A DNA stretch of 64,000 nucleotides from Dysgonomonas sp. UBA5412. GTDB taxonomy: Bacteria > Bacteroidota > Bacteroidia > Bacteroidales > Dysgonomonadaceae. The notes beneath the pieces were generated by a model. It was not told the origin of the DNA, ran no database searches, and was given only the letters and a program-made list of their open reading frames with translations. Positions within the stretch are counted from its first letter, which is position 1; each line of letters begins with the position of its first letter. A program made the translations under genes and the position numbers. The stretch is taken from positions 1 through 64,000 of the forward strand of contig DHNQ01000010.1 of the NCBI GenBank assembly GCA_002409595.1, in the 5' to 3' direction. Of the stretch, positions 7,746-16,315 are shown piece after piece.

Positions 7746-9320
7746 GTGAAAAATCCTTTATCTAAAACACCTTTTCTTTTTCTTTTAATTCCTCTGATTG
7801 CAGGAATTCTTTTGCAATATTATTTACGAATAGAATATCTAAGCATAGCTTTTTCTCTGATAGGAGTAATTGCTATGCTTTTTTCATATTTGATTGTTGA
7901 AAAAAAACAATTCTCTTTTCGTTGGTTGTTTGGTGTTGGTGTTGCGTTTTTTCTTTTCGGCGTCGGCGTTTCTACTACCTATTATTCTCAACAGAGGTCT
8001 TCATTTATATATTCGGGACAGATAAAAACTTATGAAGGTATTGTCACAGATACTCCGCAGGATAAACCACGTTCGGTAGCATATAAAGTCTTTTTACGGA
8101 AAGAACAAAAATATATTGTTTGCTATTTCGGGCTTGATTCGTCTAGAAGGTTAGAAGCGGGAGATAAATTTGTTTTTGAAGGAGAAATTCAACCTTTCAA
8201 AAATCTTGGAGATTTTGATTATGCTACTTATATGTATAATCAGAACATAGTCGGTTCAGTTTATGTGTCGGCTCTCTCGTGGGAGGACTTACATCAAACA
8301 GCTTTTTCCTTGAAATATATAGCATTGCGATATCGTCAAAAGATAATGGACTTTTATAAATCTTTGAATATAGATTCTTCACAAGCAGCTATTCTATCAG
8401 CTCTTACATTAGGCTATCAGAACGATTTATCTGACGATATAAAACAAGGATTCAGGACTACCGGAACAGTCCATGTATTGTCGGTTAGCGGTTTGCATGT
8501 AGGTATTATATATTGTATGATCGGTTTTCTCTTATCTTTTATCCGCAAGGGAACGAGGTATTATTGGATAAAGCCCTCACTCATTATTATTTTGCTGTGG
8601 GTATATACGTTTGTCACCGGTTTGCCGGTTTCGGTTATCAGAGCAAGTGCGATGCTGACAGTATTTTGTTTCTCTGAGATTATCGGACGAAAAAGCTTTT
8701 CTGTTCATGCACTCTATATAACGGCATTCTTTATCCTGCTGATAAGTCCTTTTTCTATTTTTGACATCAGCTTTCAATTGAGTTTTCTATCTGTACTCTC
8801 TATTTTGTATTTACAGCCCCAGGCCTCAGCTTTACTAACCTTAAAGAATAAATATTTGAGAAATATTTGGCAGATGTTTACTCTATCCATTGTTGCTCAA
8901 TTGGCTACTTTTCCTTTGTGTTTATATTATTTTGGTACATTTCCGACCTATTTTTTTATAACCAATATGTTGATTGTACCGCTCGTCACATTGATTACTT
9001 ATAGTGTAGGAATTATCATATTTGCTAAAATGTTAAGTATCCTTTTCCCAGCTCTTATTGTATATCTTTGCTATTTGCCCGAGAAGATTTTAGTAGTATT
9101 AGTCTCAGCATTGACTTCTGCTATTAGCTTCTTCGAACGGCTGCCTTTTGCTCTTATAGAAGACGCTAAAATTTCTCTGGTCAGTCTTATTCTTATTTAT
9201 TTTATCATTCTAGGAACACTTATATTTCTTCTTTCTAAGAAGGCGAAAGGATTGATCTTTTCTCTGGCTTCGGTTCTTATTTTGTTTACTGTGCAGATTT
9301 ATAGAAATATAAGTTTATGA
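7746..9320 (+). CDS. ComEC/Rec2-family competence membrane protein without the C-terminal hydrolase domain
   Basis: The 524-residue polytopic protein starts at GTG 7746. It has an N-terminal pair of membrane helices, a soluble DUF4131/OB-like segment (about 60-190, YEGIVTDTPQDKPRS), then the Competence core of several helices from about residue 200, including the diagnostic VLSVSGLHVGIIY motif and a repeat of hydrophobic helices to the end. ComEC forms the inner-membrane channel for single-stranded DNA uptake in transformable bacteria. Longer homologues carry a C-terminal metallo-beta-lactamase-like domain of about 200 residues. Here the protein ends after the helices and no such domain follows in any frame. 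It may still act in DNA transport with a separate nuclease. Confidence 0.85.
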   Translation: MKNPLSKTPFLFLLIPLIAGILLQYYLRIEYLSIAFSLIGVIAMLFSYLIVEKKQFSFRWLFGVGVAFFLFGVGVSTTYYSQQRSSFIYSGQIKTYEGIVTDTPQDKPRSVAYKVFLRKEQKYIVCYFGLDSSRRLEAGDKFVFEGEIQPFKNLGDFDYATYMYNQNIVGSVYVSALSWEDLHQTAFSLKYIALRYRQKIMDFYKSLNIDSSQAAILSALTLGYQNDLSDDIKQGFRTTGTVHVLSVSGLHVGIIYCMIGFLLSFIRKGTRYYWIKPSLIIILLWVYTFVTGLPVSVIRASAMLTVFCFSEIIGRKSFSVHALYITAFFILLISPFSIFDISFQLSFLSVLSILYLQPQASALLTLKNKYLRNIWQMFTLSIVAQLATFPLCLYYFGTFPTYFFITNMLIVPLVTLITYSVGIIIFAKMLSILFPALIVYLCYLPEKILVVLVSALTSAISFFERLPFALIEDAKISLVSLILIYFIILGTLIFLLSKKAKGLIFSLASVLILFTVQIYRNISL

Positions 9321-9436
9321 AGAAATACAGTTTTTTTATGCAGTTTATAAATTGTAAATTATTTAAAGAATCTCAAAAACTAAAAAATCCTTGCTATGAT
9401 CTTATTGAAAATGGTATTTTTAGTCTGTTTTTTTCG

Positions 9437-9444
9437 TACTTTTG
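9437..9444 (+). promoter_or_regulatory. Possible -7 box for nrnA
   Basis: TACTTTTG matches TAnnTTTG exactly. No TTG at a suitable distance is visible. A transcript starting near 9450 would include the hairpin at 9469-9508. Confidence 0.45.
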
Positions 9445-9468
9445 TTTCCTCTATAAAATGAAATAGGA

Positions 9469-9508
9469 ACGGAATCTGTTGATTTTTAAGAAAAGCTAAA
9501 AATTCCGT
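9469..9508 (+). promoter_or_regulatory. Hairpin in the predicted nrnA leader
   Basis: ACGGAA (9469-9474) pairs with TTCCGT (9503-9508), and inside it TTTTTA (9483-9488) pairs with TAAAAA (9497-9502). It lacks a T tract, and it ends 29 bases before the ATG, so it could affect translation or stability. No known riboswitch is recognised. Confidence 0.4.
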
Positions 9509-9537
9509 CAGATAAAAATAATAAGTGATATAATTAA

Positions 9538-10584
9538 ATGATTTCAAAAATAATAGCAAGCCAAAAAATAGACGAAGTAGAAGAGTTACTTAATCAATAT
9601 GAGAAAATCGTAATTGTAACTCATGTTTCTCCCGATGGCGATGCTATTGGTTCTTCATTAGGGCTTTATCATTATCTAAACAATTTAGGTAACGAGGTAA
9701 ATGTCATAGTTCCGAATTCTTTCCCCGATTTTTTGAGTTGGATGCCCGGAGCAAAAGATATCTTGATTTATGAGAAATATCCGGAGTTTGCTCAAAAACT
9801 AATTGCAGAAGCTGAACTTATCTTCTGTCTCGATTTTAATATTCCTAAACGCACCTACCATCTTGCTCCATTTATTGAAGCAGCTAAAGGCAAAAAAATA
9901 TTAATAGATCACCATCCTGAGCCAACAGATTTTTGCGATGTAATGATTTCATACCCTCAGTTATCTTCTACAAGCGAACTTATTTTTCGTCTGATTTGTC
10001 GCATGGGCGACTTTGAGGCTATGAGTTATGAAAGTGCGACAGCCATATATACCGGTATGATGACTGACACTGGTGCTTTTACTTATAATTCTAATGGAGC
10101 CGAAATCTATTATATAATAGGTGAGTTATTGAAGAAAGGTATAAATAAAGATCAGATATATTCGAATGTCTATCATAATTACTCGGTAGATCGCTATCGA
10201 TTATTAGGGTTTACATTGTGTGAGAAAATGCAGATATATCCGGAATACAGTGCTGCATTAGTTTGGCTTACGAAAGAAGAGCAAAGCAGATATAATGTTA
10301 AAAAAGGCGATACTGAGGGATTTGCAAATCTGCCATTGAATATAAAGAATATAAATTTCTCTGTTTTTATTCGTGAAGACAATGAAATGATAAAAATTTC
10401 GTTTCGTTCACAAGGGGCGTTTCCAAGTAATAAATTTGCTGAAGAATGCTTTGGAGGTGGAGGGCATCTCAATGCTGCCGGAGGTGAATTTTATGGTACT
10501 ATGGAAGAAGCAATTGCTATATTCGAAAAAGCATTGCCCCGATATGCAGATCAATTTAATATAAAAAGAGATATTACTAAATAA
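9538..10584 (+). CDS. nrnA: DHH-family phosphoesterase, NrnA-like oligoribonuclease / pAp phosphatase
   Basis: NrnA enzymes degrade very short RNAs and, in some bacteria, also 3'-phosphoadenosine 5'-phosphate. The 348-residue protein has the DHH domain with THVSPDGDAIGSSLGL near residue 28, a CLDFN metal motif, IDHHPEP (the DHH motif itself) and YTGMMTDTGAFTYNSNG. The DHHA1 domain at the C-terminus carries the substrate-binding FGGGGHLNAAGGEF. It is followed after 12 bases by a DUF4827 lipoprotein gene and then glmM, probably as one transcript. Which substrate dominates in vivo cannot be seen. Confidence 0.9.
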   Translation: MISKIIASQKIDEVEELLNQYEKIVIVTHVSPDGDAIGSSLGLYHYLNNLGNEVNVIVPNSFPDFLSWMPGAKDILIYEKYPEFAQKLIAEAELIFCLDFNIPKRTYHLAPFIEAAKGKKILIDHHPEPTDFCDVMISYPQLSSTSELIFRLICRMGDFEAMSYESATAIYTGMMTDTGAFTYNSNGAEIYYIIGELLKKGINKDQIYSNVYHNYSVDRYRLLGFTLCEKMQIYPEYSAALVWLTKEEQSRYNVKKGDTEGFANLPLNIKNINFSVFIREDNEMIKISFRSQGAFPSNKFAEECFGGGGHLNAAGGEFYGTMEEAIAIFEKALPRYADQFNIKRDITK

Positions 10585-10596
10585 TTTTAAGAATAC

Positions 10597-11193
10597 ATGA
10601 GAAAAATTGTTGGTGTTATATTTGCATTAATGGCTTTGGTCATCTTGTTTTCTGCTTGTGGAAGTGAAACATATGCAGATAAATTGAAAAAAGAGAAGAA
10701 AGCTATCAATCGTTTTATAGACGCTCAAGGTATAAAAGTTTTGTCAGAATATCCAAGTGATAATGTTTTTGCTGAAAATGAATATTACAAAGATCCTGAT
10801 ACCGGAGTTTATTTTCGTGTTGTTGATCCCGGAAATGACGAGAAACCATCTAAAGAACTGAAAACAGATATATATTTAAGATATAGTAATATAATAAATC
10901 TGCTGACCGGAGATACTGTAGCAACAAATAATCAACAAGGTTTGTATATGACATTCAAGTATGGTGTACCTTCTACTTATACAAACTCTGGAACATCCAC
11001 TCAGTTGTATAGCTTCCTGTCTCAGGCTTGTGTTATTCCGCTAGATCATGATCTTGGAAATAATTCGAAAGTTAGTCTTATAGTTCCTTTTTCATCTGGG
11101 TCTACATATCAGCAAGCTTCATATATCCCATTCTATTATGGGACTTTATCCTATCGATTTATAAATGATAAACCTATAGAAGAAGATAAATAA
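10597..11193 (+). CDS. DUF4827-family lipoprotein
   Basis: The 198-residue protein opens with a signal peptide and lipobox ending at Cys21 (LFSAC), so it should be lipid-anchored in the envelope. The mature part starts with SETYADKLKKEKKAINRFI, a helix, then EYPSDNVFAENEYYKDPDTGVYFRVVDPG, which matches the DUF4827 pattern found in Bacteroidales. The layout of a helix followed by a sheet resembles FKBP-type proline isomerases of the phylum, but key active-site residues were not identified, so no enzyme activity is claimed. It lies between nrnA and glmM with gaps of 12 bases on each side and is probably co-transcribed with both. Confidence 0.75.
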   Translation: MRKIVGVIFALMALVILFSACGSETYADKLKKEKKAINRFIDAQGIKVLSEYPSDNVFAENEYYKDPDTGVYFRVVDPGNDEKPSKELKTDIYLRYSNIINLLTGDTVATNNQQGLYMTFKYGVPSTYTNSGTSTQLYSFLSQACVIPLDHDLGNNSKVSLIVPFSSGSTYQQASYIPFYYGTLSYRFINDKPIEEDK

Positions 11194-11205
11194 AAAATAA
11201 GATAA

Positions 11206-12591
11206 ATGGCTCTAATAAAATCTATATCAGGAATCAGAGGTACCATTGGCGGCAGAGTAGGAGAGGGATTGAATCCTTTAGATACTGTCAAATTTGTATC
11301 AGCTTACGCCTCTGTTATGAGAAATAGGAGGAATAATGACTCCAATACAATCGTTGTCGGCAGAGATGCCCGTATATCAGGAAAGATGATGGAACATCTT
11401 GTTGTGGGAACACTCATGGGGATGGGCTTTGATGTAGTAAACATTGGGCTTGCCACTACTCCTACAACGGAGATTGCTGTAACGATGGAGAATGCTTGTG
11501 GTGGAATTATTCTCACTGCCAGCCATAACCCCAGACAATGGAACGCATTGAAATTGCTGAATGAAGACGGTGAATTTTTGAATGCTGAAGAAGGACAAGA
11601 GGTTTTGAAAATAGCAGAAGCCGAAGATTTTAGTTATGCCGATATAGACCATGTTGGATCTGTAAGAGAAAAAGATTATACAGACCAGCATATACAAGCT
11701 GTTTTAGACTTGGATTTAGTCGATGTTGAAGCTATAAAAAAGGCAAACTTTGAAGTTGCTATTGATTGTGTAAATTCAGTAGGAGGATTAGTTATCCCTC
11801 GTTTACTTAAAGCTTTGGGTGTAAATAAAGTAAATGAGCTATACTGTACTCCTAATGGAGATTTCCCTCACAATCCGGAACCTCTACCCGAACATCTGAA
11901 AGATATATCTGTGATGATGAAGACAACAACCTCCGATGTTGGTTTCGTTGTTGACCCTGATGTTGATCGTCTTGCTGTGATTTGCGAAAATGGAGACATG
12001 TTTGGAGAAGAATACACTTTAGTTGCAGTTGCCGATTATGTATTGAAGCACACTCCCGGTAATACGGTATCTAACCTTAGTTCGAGTCGTGCATTAAGAG
12101 ATGTAACTCGAAAATATGGTTGCGAATACAATGCAGCGGCTGTTGGAGAAGTGAATGTTACTACGAAGATGAAAGCTACAAATGCGGTAATAGGCGGAGA
12201 AGGCAACGGAGGAGTTATATATCCGGCAAGTCATTACGGTCGTGATGCTTTGGTGGGAATAGCATTATTCCTAACCTATCTGGCGAACGAAAAGAAAAAA
12301 GTGAGTGAAATACGTGCATCATACCCTCAATATTTTATTGCGAAACAAAAAGTTGAACTTACTCCTAATATTGATGTTGATGCTATATTAGGCACAGTTA
12401 AAGATAAATATAGCCAGTATGATGTGACAGATATAGATGGTATTAAAATTGATTTTCCTGACAAATGGGTGCATCTGCGTAAATCGAATACAGAACCTAT
12501 CATCCGTGTTTATTCCGAAGCTCATACAATGCAAGAGGCAGAGCAGATCGGGGCGCAGATAATGTCTGTGATCAAGGAGCTTGCAAACTAA
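11206..12591 (+). CDS. glmM: Phosphoglucosamine mutase / phosphohexomutase
   Basis: This enzyme should convert glucosamine 6-phosphate to glucosamine 1-phosphate for UDP-GlcNAc and thus peptidoglycan and LPS. The 461-residue protein has all four domains of the phosphohexomutase family: VGRDARISG near residue 46, the phosphoserine loop ILTASHNPRQWN near residue 101, the metal loop DPDVDRLA, the sugar-binding EGNGGVIYP, and the phosphate-binding RKSNTEPIIRVYSEA at the C-terminus. The phylum's GlmM has this length. A phosphomannomutase role is an alternative that cannot be excluded by motif. A strong terminator follows. Confidence 0.85.
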   Translation: MALIKSISGIRGTIGGRVGEGLNPLDTVKFVSAYASVMRNRRNNDSNTIVVGRDARISGKMMEHLVVGTLMGMGFDVVNIGLATTPTTEIAVTMENACGGIILTASHNPRQWNALKLLNEDGEFLNAEEGQEVLKIAEAEDFSYADIDHVGSVREKDYTDQHIQAVLDLDLVDVEAIKKANFEVAIDCVNSVGGLVIPRLLKALGVNKVNELYCTPNGDFPHNPEPLPEHLKDISVMMKTTTSDVGFVVDPDVDRLAVICENGDMFGEEYTLVAVADYVLKHTPGNTVSNLSSSRALRDVTRKYGCEYNAAAVGEVNVTTKMKATNAVIGGEGNGGVIYPASHYGRDALVGIALFLTYLANEKKKVSEIRASYPQYFIAKQKVELTPNIDVDAILGTVKDKYSQYDVTDIDGIKIDFPDKWVHLRKSNTEPIIRVYSEAHTMQEAEQIGAQIMSVIKELAN

Positions 12592-12608
12592 TATAATATG
12601 AATTAAGA

Positions 12609-12641
12609 ATAGCAGTTTTTTTATAAACTGCTATTTTTTTA
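12609..12641 (+). terminator. glmM terminator
   Basis: A perfect 10-base stem, ATAGCAGTTT (12609-12618) with AAACTGCTAT (12625-12634), is followed by seven T residues. Confidence 0.9.
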
Positions 12642-12673
12642 TCTTTATGCCTTACTAAAAAAGAATATTCTCT

Positions 12674-13366
12674 ATGGCGGATATGGCATTTAACGGTTTT
12701 ACTCCTCAGACATTTGAGTTTCTGAGAAATCTTAAGACGAATAATTACAAAGAATGGTTTGACGAGAACAAACATATATATGAGAAAGAGCTACTCAATC
12801 CATTAAAGGCGTTAGTTACTACACTGTCTCCGGCGATGTATAATATAGATACAACATTTGAGCTTCGCCCACATCGTTGTCTGTCGCGTATATACAGAGA
12901 TACTCGGTTCTCAAAAAATAAAGATCCATATAAGGATTATATGTGGATGGCATTTCAGATACCCGTATCCAATGAAATTTGGAAAGATTATCCCGGCTAC
13001 TTTATGGAGATATCTGCCTCCGGATGCACTCTTGGTTTGGGGCTGTTTCAACCTAAAAGAAAAGTTATGGATACATTCAGAGATGAAATTTCCTACGATG
13101 CAGAAGAATTTCAACGTATTACTCAGTCTTGCGTTTTAGATAGAGATTATACTATACAAGGCGAAGAGTATAAAAGGCTCATACCAAATAGTCTTCCCGA
13201 ATATTTCCAGCCTTGGATACAGCGTAAAGGTATATGGGTAAGTAAGACAATACCTGAAGGTAAAGAACTTTACTCCGCCGACTTTGCGAATCAAATACAA
13301 GACGACTTTGCAACAATGAAATGGTTGTATAGCTTTATGAAAGAATGTGCGCTAACTGAAAAATAG
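12674..13366 (+). CDS. DUF2461 family protein
   Basis: This 230-residue cytoplasmic protein matches the DUF2461 (TIGR02453) family. The family traits seen are FTPQTFEFLRNLKTNNYKEWFDENK near the start, the RIYRDTRFSKNKDPYKDYM segment near residue 72, and a middle GYFMEISASGCTLGLGLFQP block. The N-terminal Asn-Lys-Trp-Phe helix and Arg-Asp-Arg-Phe motif are the conserved parts. The biochemical role of the family is unknown. There is no signal peptide. It follows the glmM terminator and precedes ddh by 38 bases, with which it may share a transcript. A second in-frame ATG at 12683 is possible. Confidence 0.85.
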   Translation: MADMAFNGFTPQTFEFLRNLKTNNYKEWFDENKHIYEKELLNPLKALVTTLSPAMYNIDTTFELRPHRCLSRIYRDTRFSKNKDPYKDYMWMAFQIPVSNEIWKDYPGYFMEISASGCTLGLGLFQPKRKVMDTFRDEISYDAEEFQRITQSCVLDRDYTIQGEEYKRLIPNSLPEYFQPWIQRKGIWVSKTIPEGKELYSADFANQIQDDFATMKWLYSFMKECALTEK

Positions 13367-13404
13367 TAATCAATAATAATTCTAACTATAAAAAATTAAT
13401 ATCA

Positions 13405-14301
13405 ATGAAGAAAATCAGAGCAGCCATTGTTGGATATGGCAATATTGGGAAATATGTCTTAGATGCTATCCTATCATCGCCCGATTTTGAATTAGGAGGT
13501 ATTGTTCGTAGAGATCCGAACAATGTTCCTGACGAATTAGCTAAATATCCTGTTGTAAAGAGCATTAAAGAACTACAAAACATTGATGTAGCTGTACTTT
13601 GTACACCAACCCGTAGTGTAGAAGAATATGCCAAAGAATGTCTGACAGCAGGAATAAACACAGTAGACAGCTATGACATACATGGGGGAATTGTAGACTT
13701 ACGTAAATCGCTCGATGCAGTGGCTAAAGCAAACAATAAAGTGTCGATCATCTCAGCAGGATGGGATCCGGGTACAGACTCAATGATTCGTTCCATGCTT
13801 GAATTTATGGCTCCCAAAGGTATTACTTATACCAACTTTGGACCGGGAATGAGTATGGGACATACCGTAGCTGTGAAAGCCATTAAGGGTGTAAAAGCTG
13901 CATTATCTATGACTATTCCCGTAGGGACAGGTATTCATCGTCGTATGGTATATATAGAAGTTGAAGACGGTTATAAATTTGCAGAAGTTGCAGCAGCAAT
14001 CAAAGCTGACGATTACTTTGCACATGATGAAACTCATGTTATGCAGGTTGATTGTGTAGATAGCCTCAAAGATATGGGACATGGTGTAAATATGGTGCGC
14101 AAAGGAGTGTCTGGCAATACTCAAAATCAATTGTTCGATTTCAATATGAGAATCAATAACCCTGCCCTTACGGCTCAAGTGCTGGTTGCTTCAGCTCGTG
14201 CCGCTACCAAACAACGCCCCGGAGCATATACTATGATTGAAGTTCCTATCATCGACTATATTTACGGAGAAAGAGAAGCTTTGATAAAAAAACTAGTATA
14301 A
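13405..14301 (+). CDS. ddh: Meso-diaminopimelate D-dehydrogenase
   Basis: Ddh makes meso-diaminopimelate in one NADPH-dependent amination of tetrahydrodipicolinate, bypassing the acyl-intermediate branches of lysine and peptidoglycan precursor synthesis. The 298-residue protein starts with a Rossmann fold (IRAAIVGYGNIGKYV). It also has CTPTRSVEEYA, the substrate-binding SAGWDPGTDSM near residue 118, NFGPGMSMGHTVAVK and the QRPGAYTMIEVP tail. Length and motifs fit the known enzymes. The bounding terminator carries a promoter box for ispE in its loop. Confidence 0.93.
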   Translation: MKKIRAAIVGYGNIGKYVLDAILSSPDFELGGIVRRDPNNVPDELAKYPVVKSIKELQNIDVAVLCTPTRSVEEYAKECLTAGINTVDSYDIHGGIVDLRKSLDAVAKANNKVSIISAGWDPGTDSMIRSMLEFMAPKGITYTNFGPGMSMGHTVAVKAIKGVKAALSMTIPVGTGIHRRMVYIEVEDGYKFAEVAAAIKADDYFAHDETHVMQVDCVDSLKDMGHGVNMVRKGVSGNTQNQLFDFNMRINNPALTAQVLVASARAATKQRPGAYTMIEVPIIDYIYGEREALIKKLV

Positions 14302-14320
14302 GTTACCGATAAAAACTATA

Positions 14321-14365
14321 AATAGTGAGTTATGAATATTATATTTGTAACTCATTATTTTTTAT
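14321..14365 (+). terminator. ddh terminator enclosing the ispE -7 box
   Basis: AATAGTGAGTTA (14321-14332) pairs with TAACTCATTATT (14348-14359), one G-T pair, then a T run. The loop between the arms contains TATATTTG. Confidence 0.75.
14340..14347 (+). promoter_or_regulatory. Possible ispE -7 box within the ddh terminator loop
   Basis: TATATTTG matches the -7 consensus and lies 27 bases before the ispE ATG at 14375. No good TTG is seen upstream at the right spacing. Confidence 0.45.
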
Positions 14366-14374
14366 ATCTATCAG

Positions 14375-15196
14375 ATGATTTGTTTTCCAAATGCTAAAAT
14401 AAATTTAGGGCTAAACATCGTTTCTAAACGTTCGGATGGCTATCATGATCTCGAAACTATTTTTTATCCCATTGGTATTAAAGATGCTTTAGAGATCATT
14501 ATTCGAGAAGATCAAGAAACAGATACTTTTGTCGAAGCCGGAATAAAAGTAGATGCCTCACCCGAACACAATTTGGTAATGAAGGCTCTCAAGCTGATGC
14601 GATCCCGATATAAATTTCCTTCAATAGAAGTTCATCTATTAAAGAAAATTCCTTTTGGCGCAGGTATTGGAGGCGGTTCGTCTGATGCTTCCTTTATGTT
14701 GAGGCTGATAAATGATACATTTCAATTAAAGATTTCTGATAAAGAATTGGTTCAATTGGCAGTACAGCTTGGAGCAGACTGTCCATTTTTTATCTATAAC
14801 AGACCTATGTTTGCATCCGGTATTGGAGAAATACTCGAAGATGTGTCTTTGTCGCTGCAAGACTATCATTTTGCTTTAGTCAAACCCAATGTCCATGTTT
14901 CCACTAAAGACGCATTCTCTCTTATTCAACCCCGCAGCCCAAAGATGTCTTTAAAGGAAATTATACAATTACCCGTATCTGAATGGAAAGAGTTAATGAT
15001 CAACGATTTTGAGCAAAGTGTATTTGCGAAATATCCCGAAATAGAAAAGATAAAAAATGATCTTTACGACAAAGGTGCATTATATGCATCCATGTCGGGT
15101 TCAGGTTCCTCCGTATTCGGTATATTTAAAGAAAAAACAGACATATCTCAAGATGCCTATCCGGGTAGTTTTGTGTGGATTGAACAAGACATCTAA
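14375..15196 (+). CDS. ispE: 4-diphosphocytidyl-2-C-methyl-D-erythritol kinase
   Basis: IspE phosphorylates the CDP-methylerythritol intermediate in the MEP route to isoprenoids. The 273-residue GHMP kinase has the family start FPNAKINLGLNIVSKRSDGYHDLETIFYPI, with the catalytic Lys and the DGYH motif. It also has the ATP-binding PFGAGIGGGSSDASFMLRLIN near residue 93, the LGADCPFFI segment with the catalytic Asp, and the C-terminal SMSGSGSSVFGIF motif. Length is normal. A separate lytic transglycosylase gene starts 84 bases downstream. Confidence 0.93.
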   Translation: MICFPNAKINLGLNIVSKRSDGYHDLETIFYPIGIKDALEIIIREDQETDTFVEAGIKVDASPEHNLVMKALKLMRSRYKFPSIEVHLLKKIPFGAGIGGGSSDASFMLRLINDTFQLKISDKELVQLAVQLGADCPFFIYNRPMFASGIGEILEDVSLSLQDYHFALVKPNVHVSTKDAFSLIQPRSPKMSLKEIIQLPVSEWKELMINDFEQSVFAKYPEIEKIKNDLYDKGALYASMSGSGSSVFGIFKEKTDISQDAYPGSFVWIEQDI

Positions 15197-15231
15197 TAAT
15201 TGCTTTCTTTTCCGTTTCGAAAATAAAATCG

Positions 15232-15239
15232 TATCTTTG
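15232..15239 (+). promoter_or_regulatory. Possible -7 box for the lytic transglycosylase gene
   Basis: TATCTTTG matches the -7 consensus, 41 bases before the ATG at 15281. The nearest TTG (15200-15202) gives a spacer of 29, which is too long. Confidence 0.45.
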
Positions 15240-15280
15240 ATAGTTCCTATCTATTTAAGAACCGATAAAGAAACTCCTCG

Positions 15281-16258
15281 ATGAAAAAATATATACTATA
15301 TACATTGCTTATCATATCTATAAGTGCCACAGCTATATTCTTATTGTCAAATAACAGCAGAGGCGAAGTTGAAGCTAAAACGCCCTATGTCTTATCCATG
15401 ACAAGATCCATCGAAGTGCCGCGTAAAGTAGAATTTGCAGGCGAAGATTTAAATTTGGACAGATATGACTTGCATGAACGTTACGATAGAGAGATCAATG
15501 GTTTCACTTATCTGCATTCCACAACTCTGTTGTTGATAAAGAGAGCAAACCGTTATTTTCCGATTATAGAACCCATTCTGAAAAAGAATGGTATTCCCGA
15601 AGATTTTAAATATCTGGCTGTTATTGAGAGCAATCTCGATCATCGTGCAGTATCTCCCGCTGGAGCTGCCGGACTTTGGCAATTTATGCCGAGAACAGCA
15701 CCGTCTTACGGATTGGAAGTTGGCTCAGAAGTAGACGAACGATATTCCATCGAAAAATCGACCGAAGCTGCCTGCCGTTATTTTAATGAAGCTTATCGCA
15801 AATATGGAAGCTGGGCGAGTGTTGCTTTATCATATAATGCAGGACAAGGGCGGATTAGTGGCGAATTGGATAAGCAGCAAGCTGAAGATAGTCTCGATTT
15901 GTGGTTAGTAAGCGAAACCACCCGTTATTATTTTAGAATGTTAGCGATTAAGCAGGTTTTTAAGAATCCATCTAAATTTGGGTTTATACTTACTGATAGA
16001 GATTTATATAAACCCATTGATTTTAATAAAGTAGAAGTAACCGAATCTATCTCCGATTTGGCTATTTTTGCAAAAGACAATGGGATAACATACGCTCAAC
16101 TTAAAGATTTTAATTCGTGGCTCAGAGATCGCAAATTAACTATTTCGGCTAAAAGTCAAAGCTCATATACCCTTCTTATTCCTAAACAAGAATCTTTATA
16201 TTACAAAAAAGGAGAGGGTGTGAGAGTACATGACAGAGCATGGATTTCGCAAGATTGA
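15281..16258 (+). CDS. Membrane-associated lytic murein transglycosylase, MltD-like
   Basis: The 325-residue protein has an N-terminal hydrophobic segment (about 4-22, YILYTLLIISISATAIFLL) that is a signal peptide or anchor, placing it in the periplasm. The SLT domain starts near residue 95: the catalytic Glu lies in LAVIESNLDHRAVSPAGAAGLWQFMP, followed by the GSWASVALSYNAGQGRI block, both standard for family 1 transglycosylases. These cut peptidoglycan glycan strands to form anhydro-muramyl ends. The region after residue 255 (DLAIFAKDNGITYAQLKDFN) resembles a degenerate LysM glycan-binding module. It is likely monocistronic. Confidence 0.87.
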   Translation: MKKYILYTLLIISISATAIFLLSNNSRGEVEAKTPYVLSMTRSIEVPRKVEFAGEDLNLDRYDLHERYDREINGFTYLHSTTLLLIKRANRYFPIIEPILKKNGIPEDFKYLAVIESNLDHRAVSPAGAAGLWQFMPRTAPSYGLEVGSEVDERYSIEKSTEAACRYFNEAYRKYGSWASVALSYNAGQGRISGELDKQQAEDSLDLWLVSETTRYYFRMLAIKQVFKNPSKFGFILTDRDLYKPIDFNKVEVTESISDLAIFAKDNGITYAQLKDFNSWLRDRKLTISAKSQSSYTLLIPKQESLYYKKGEGVRVHDRAWISQD

Positions 16259-16315
16259 TTGTTGAGTTAAAGAAAAACTAGACTTCAAATGTTTGAAAAG
16301 GAGTAACGCTGTTTA

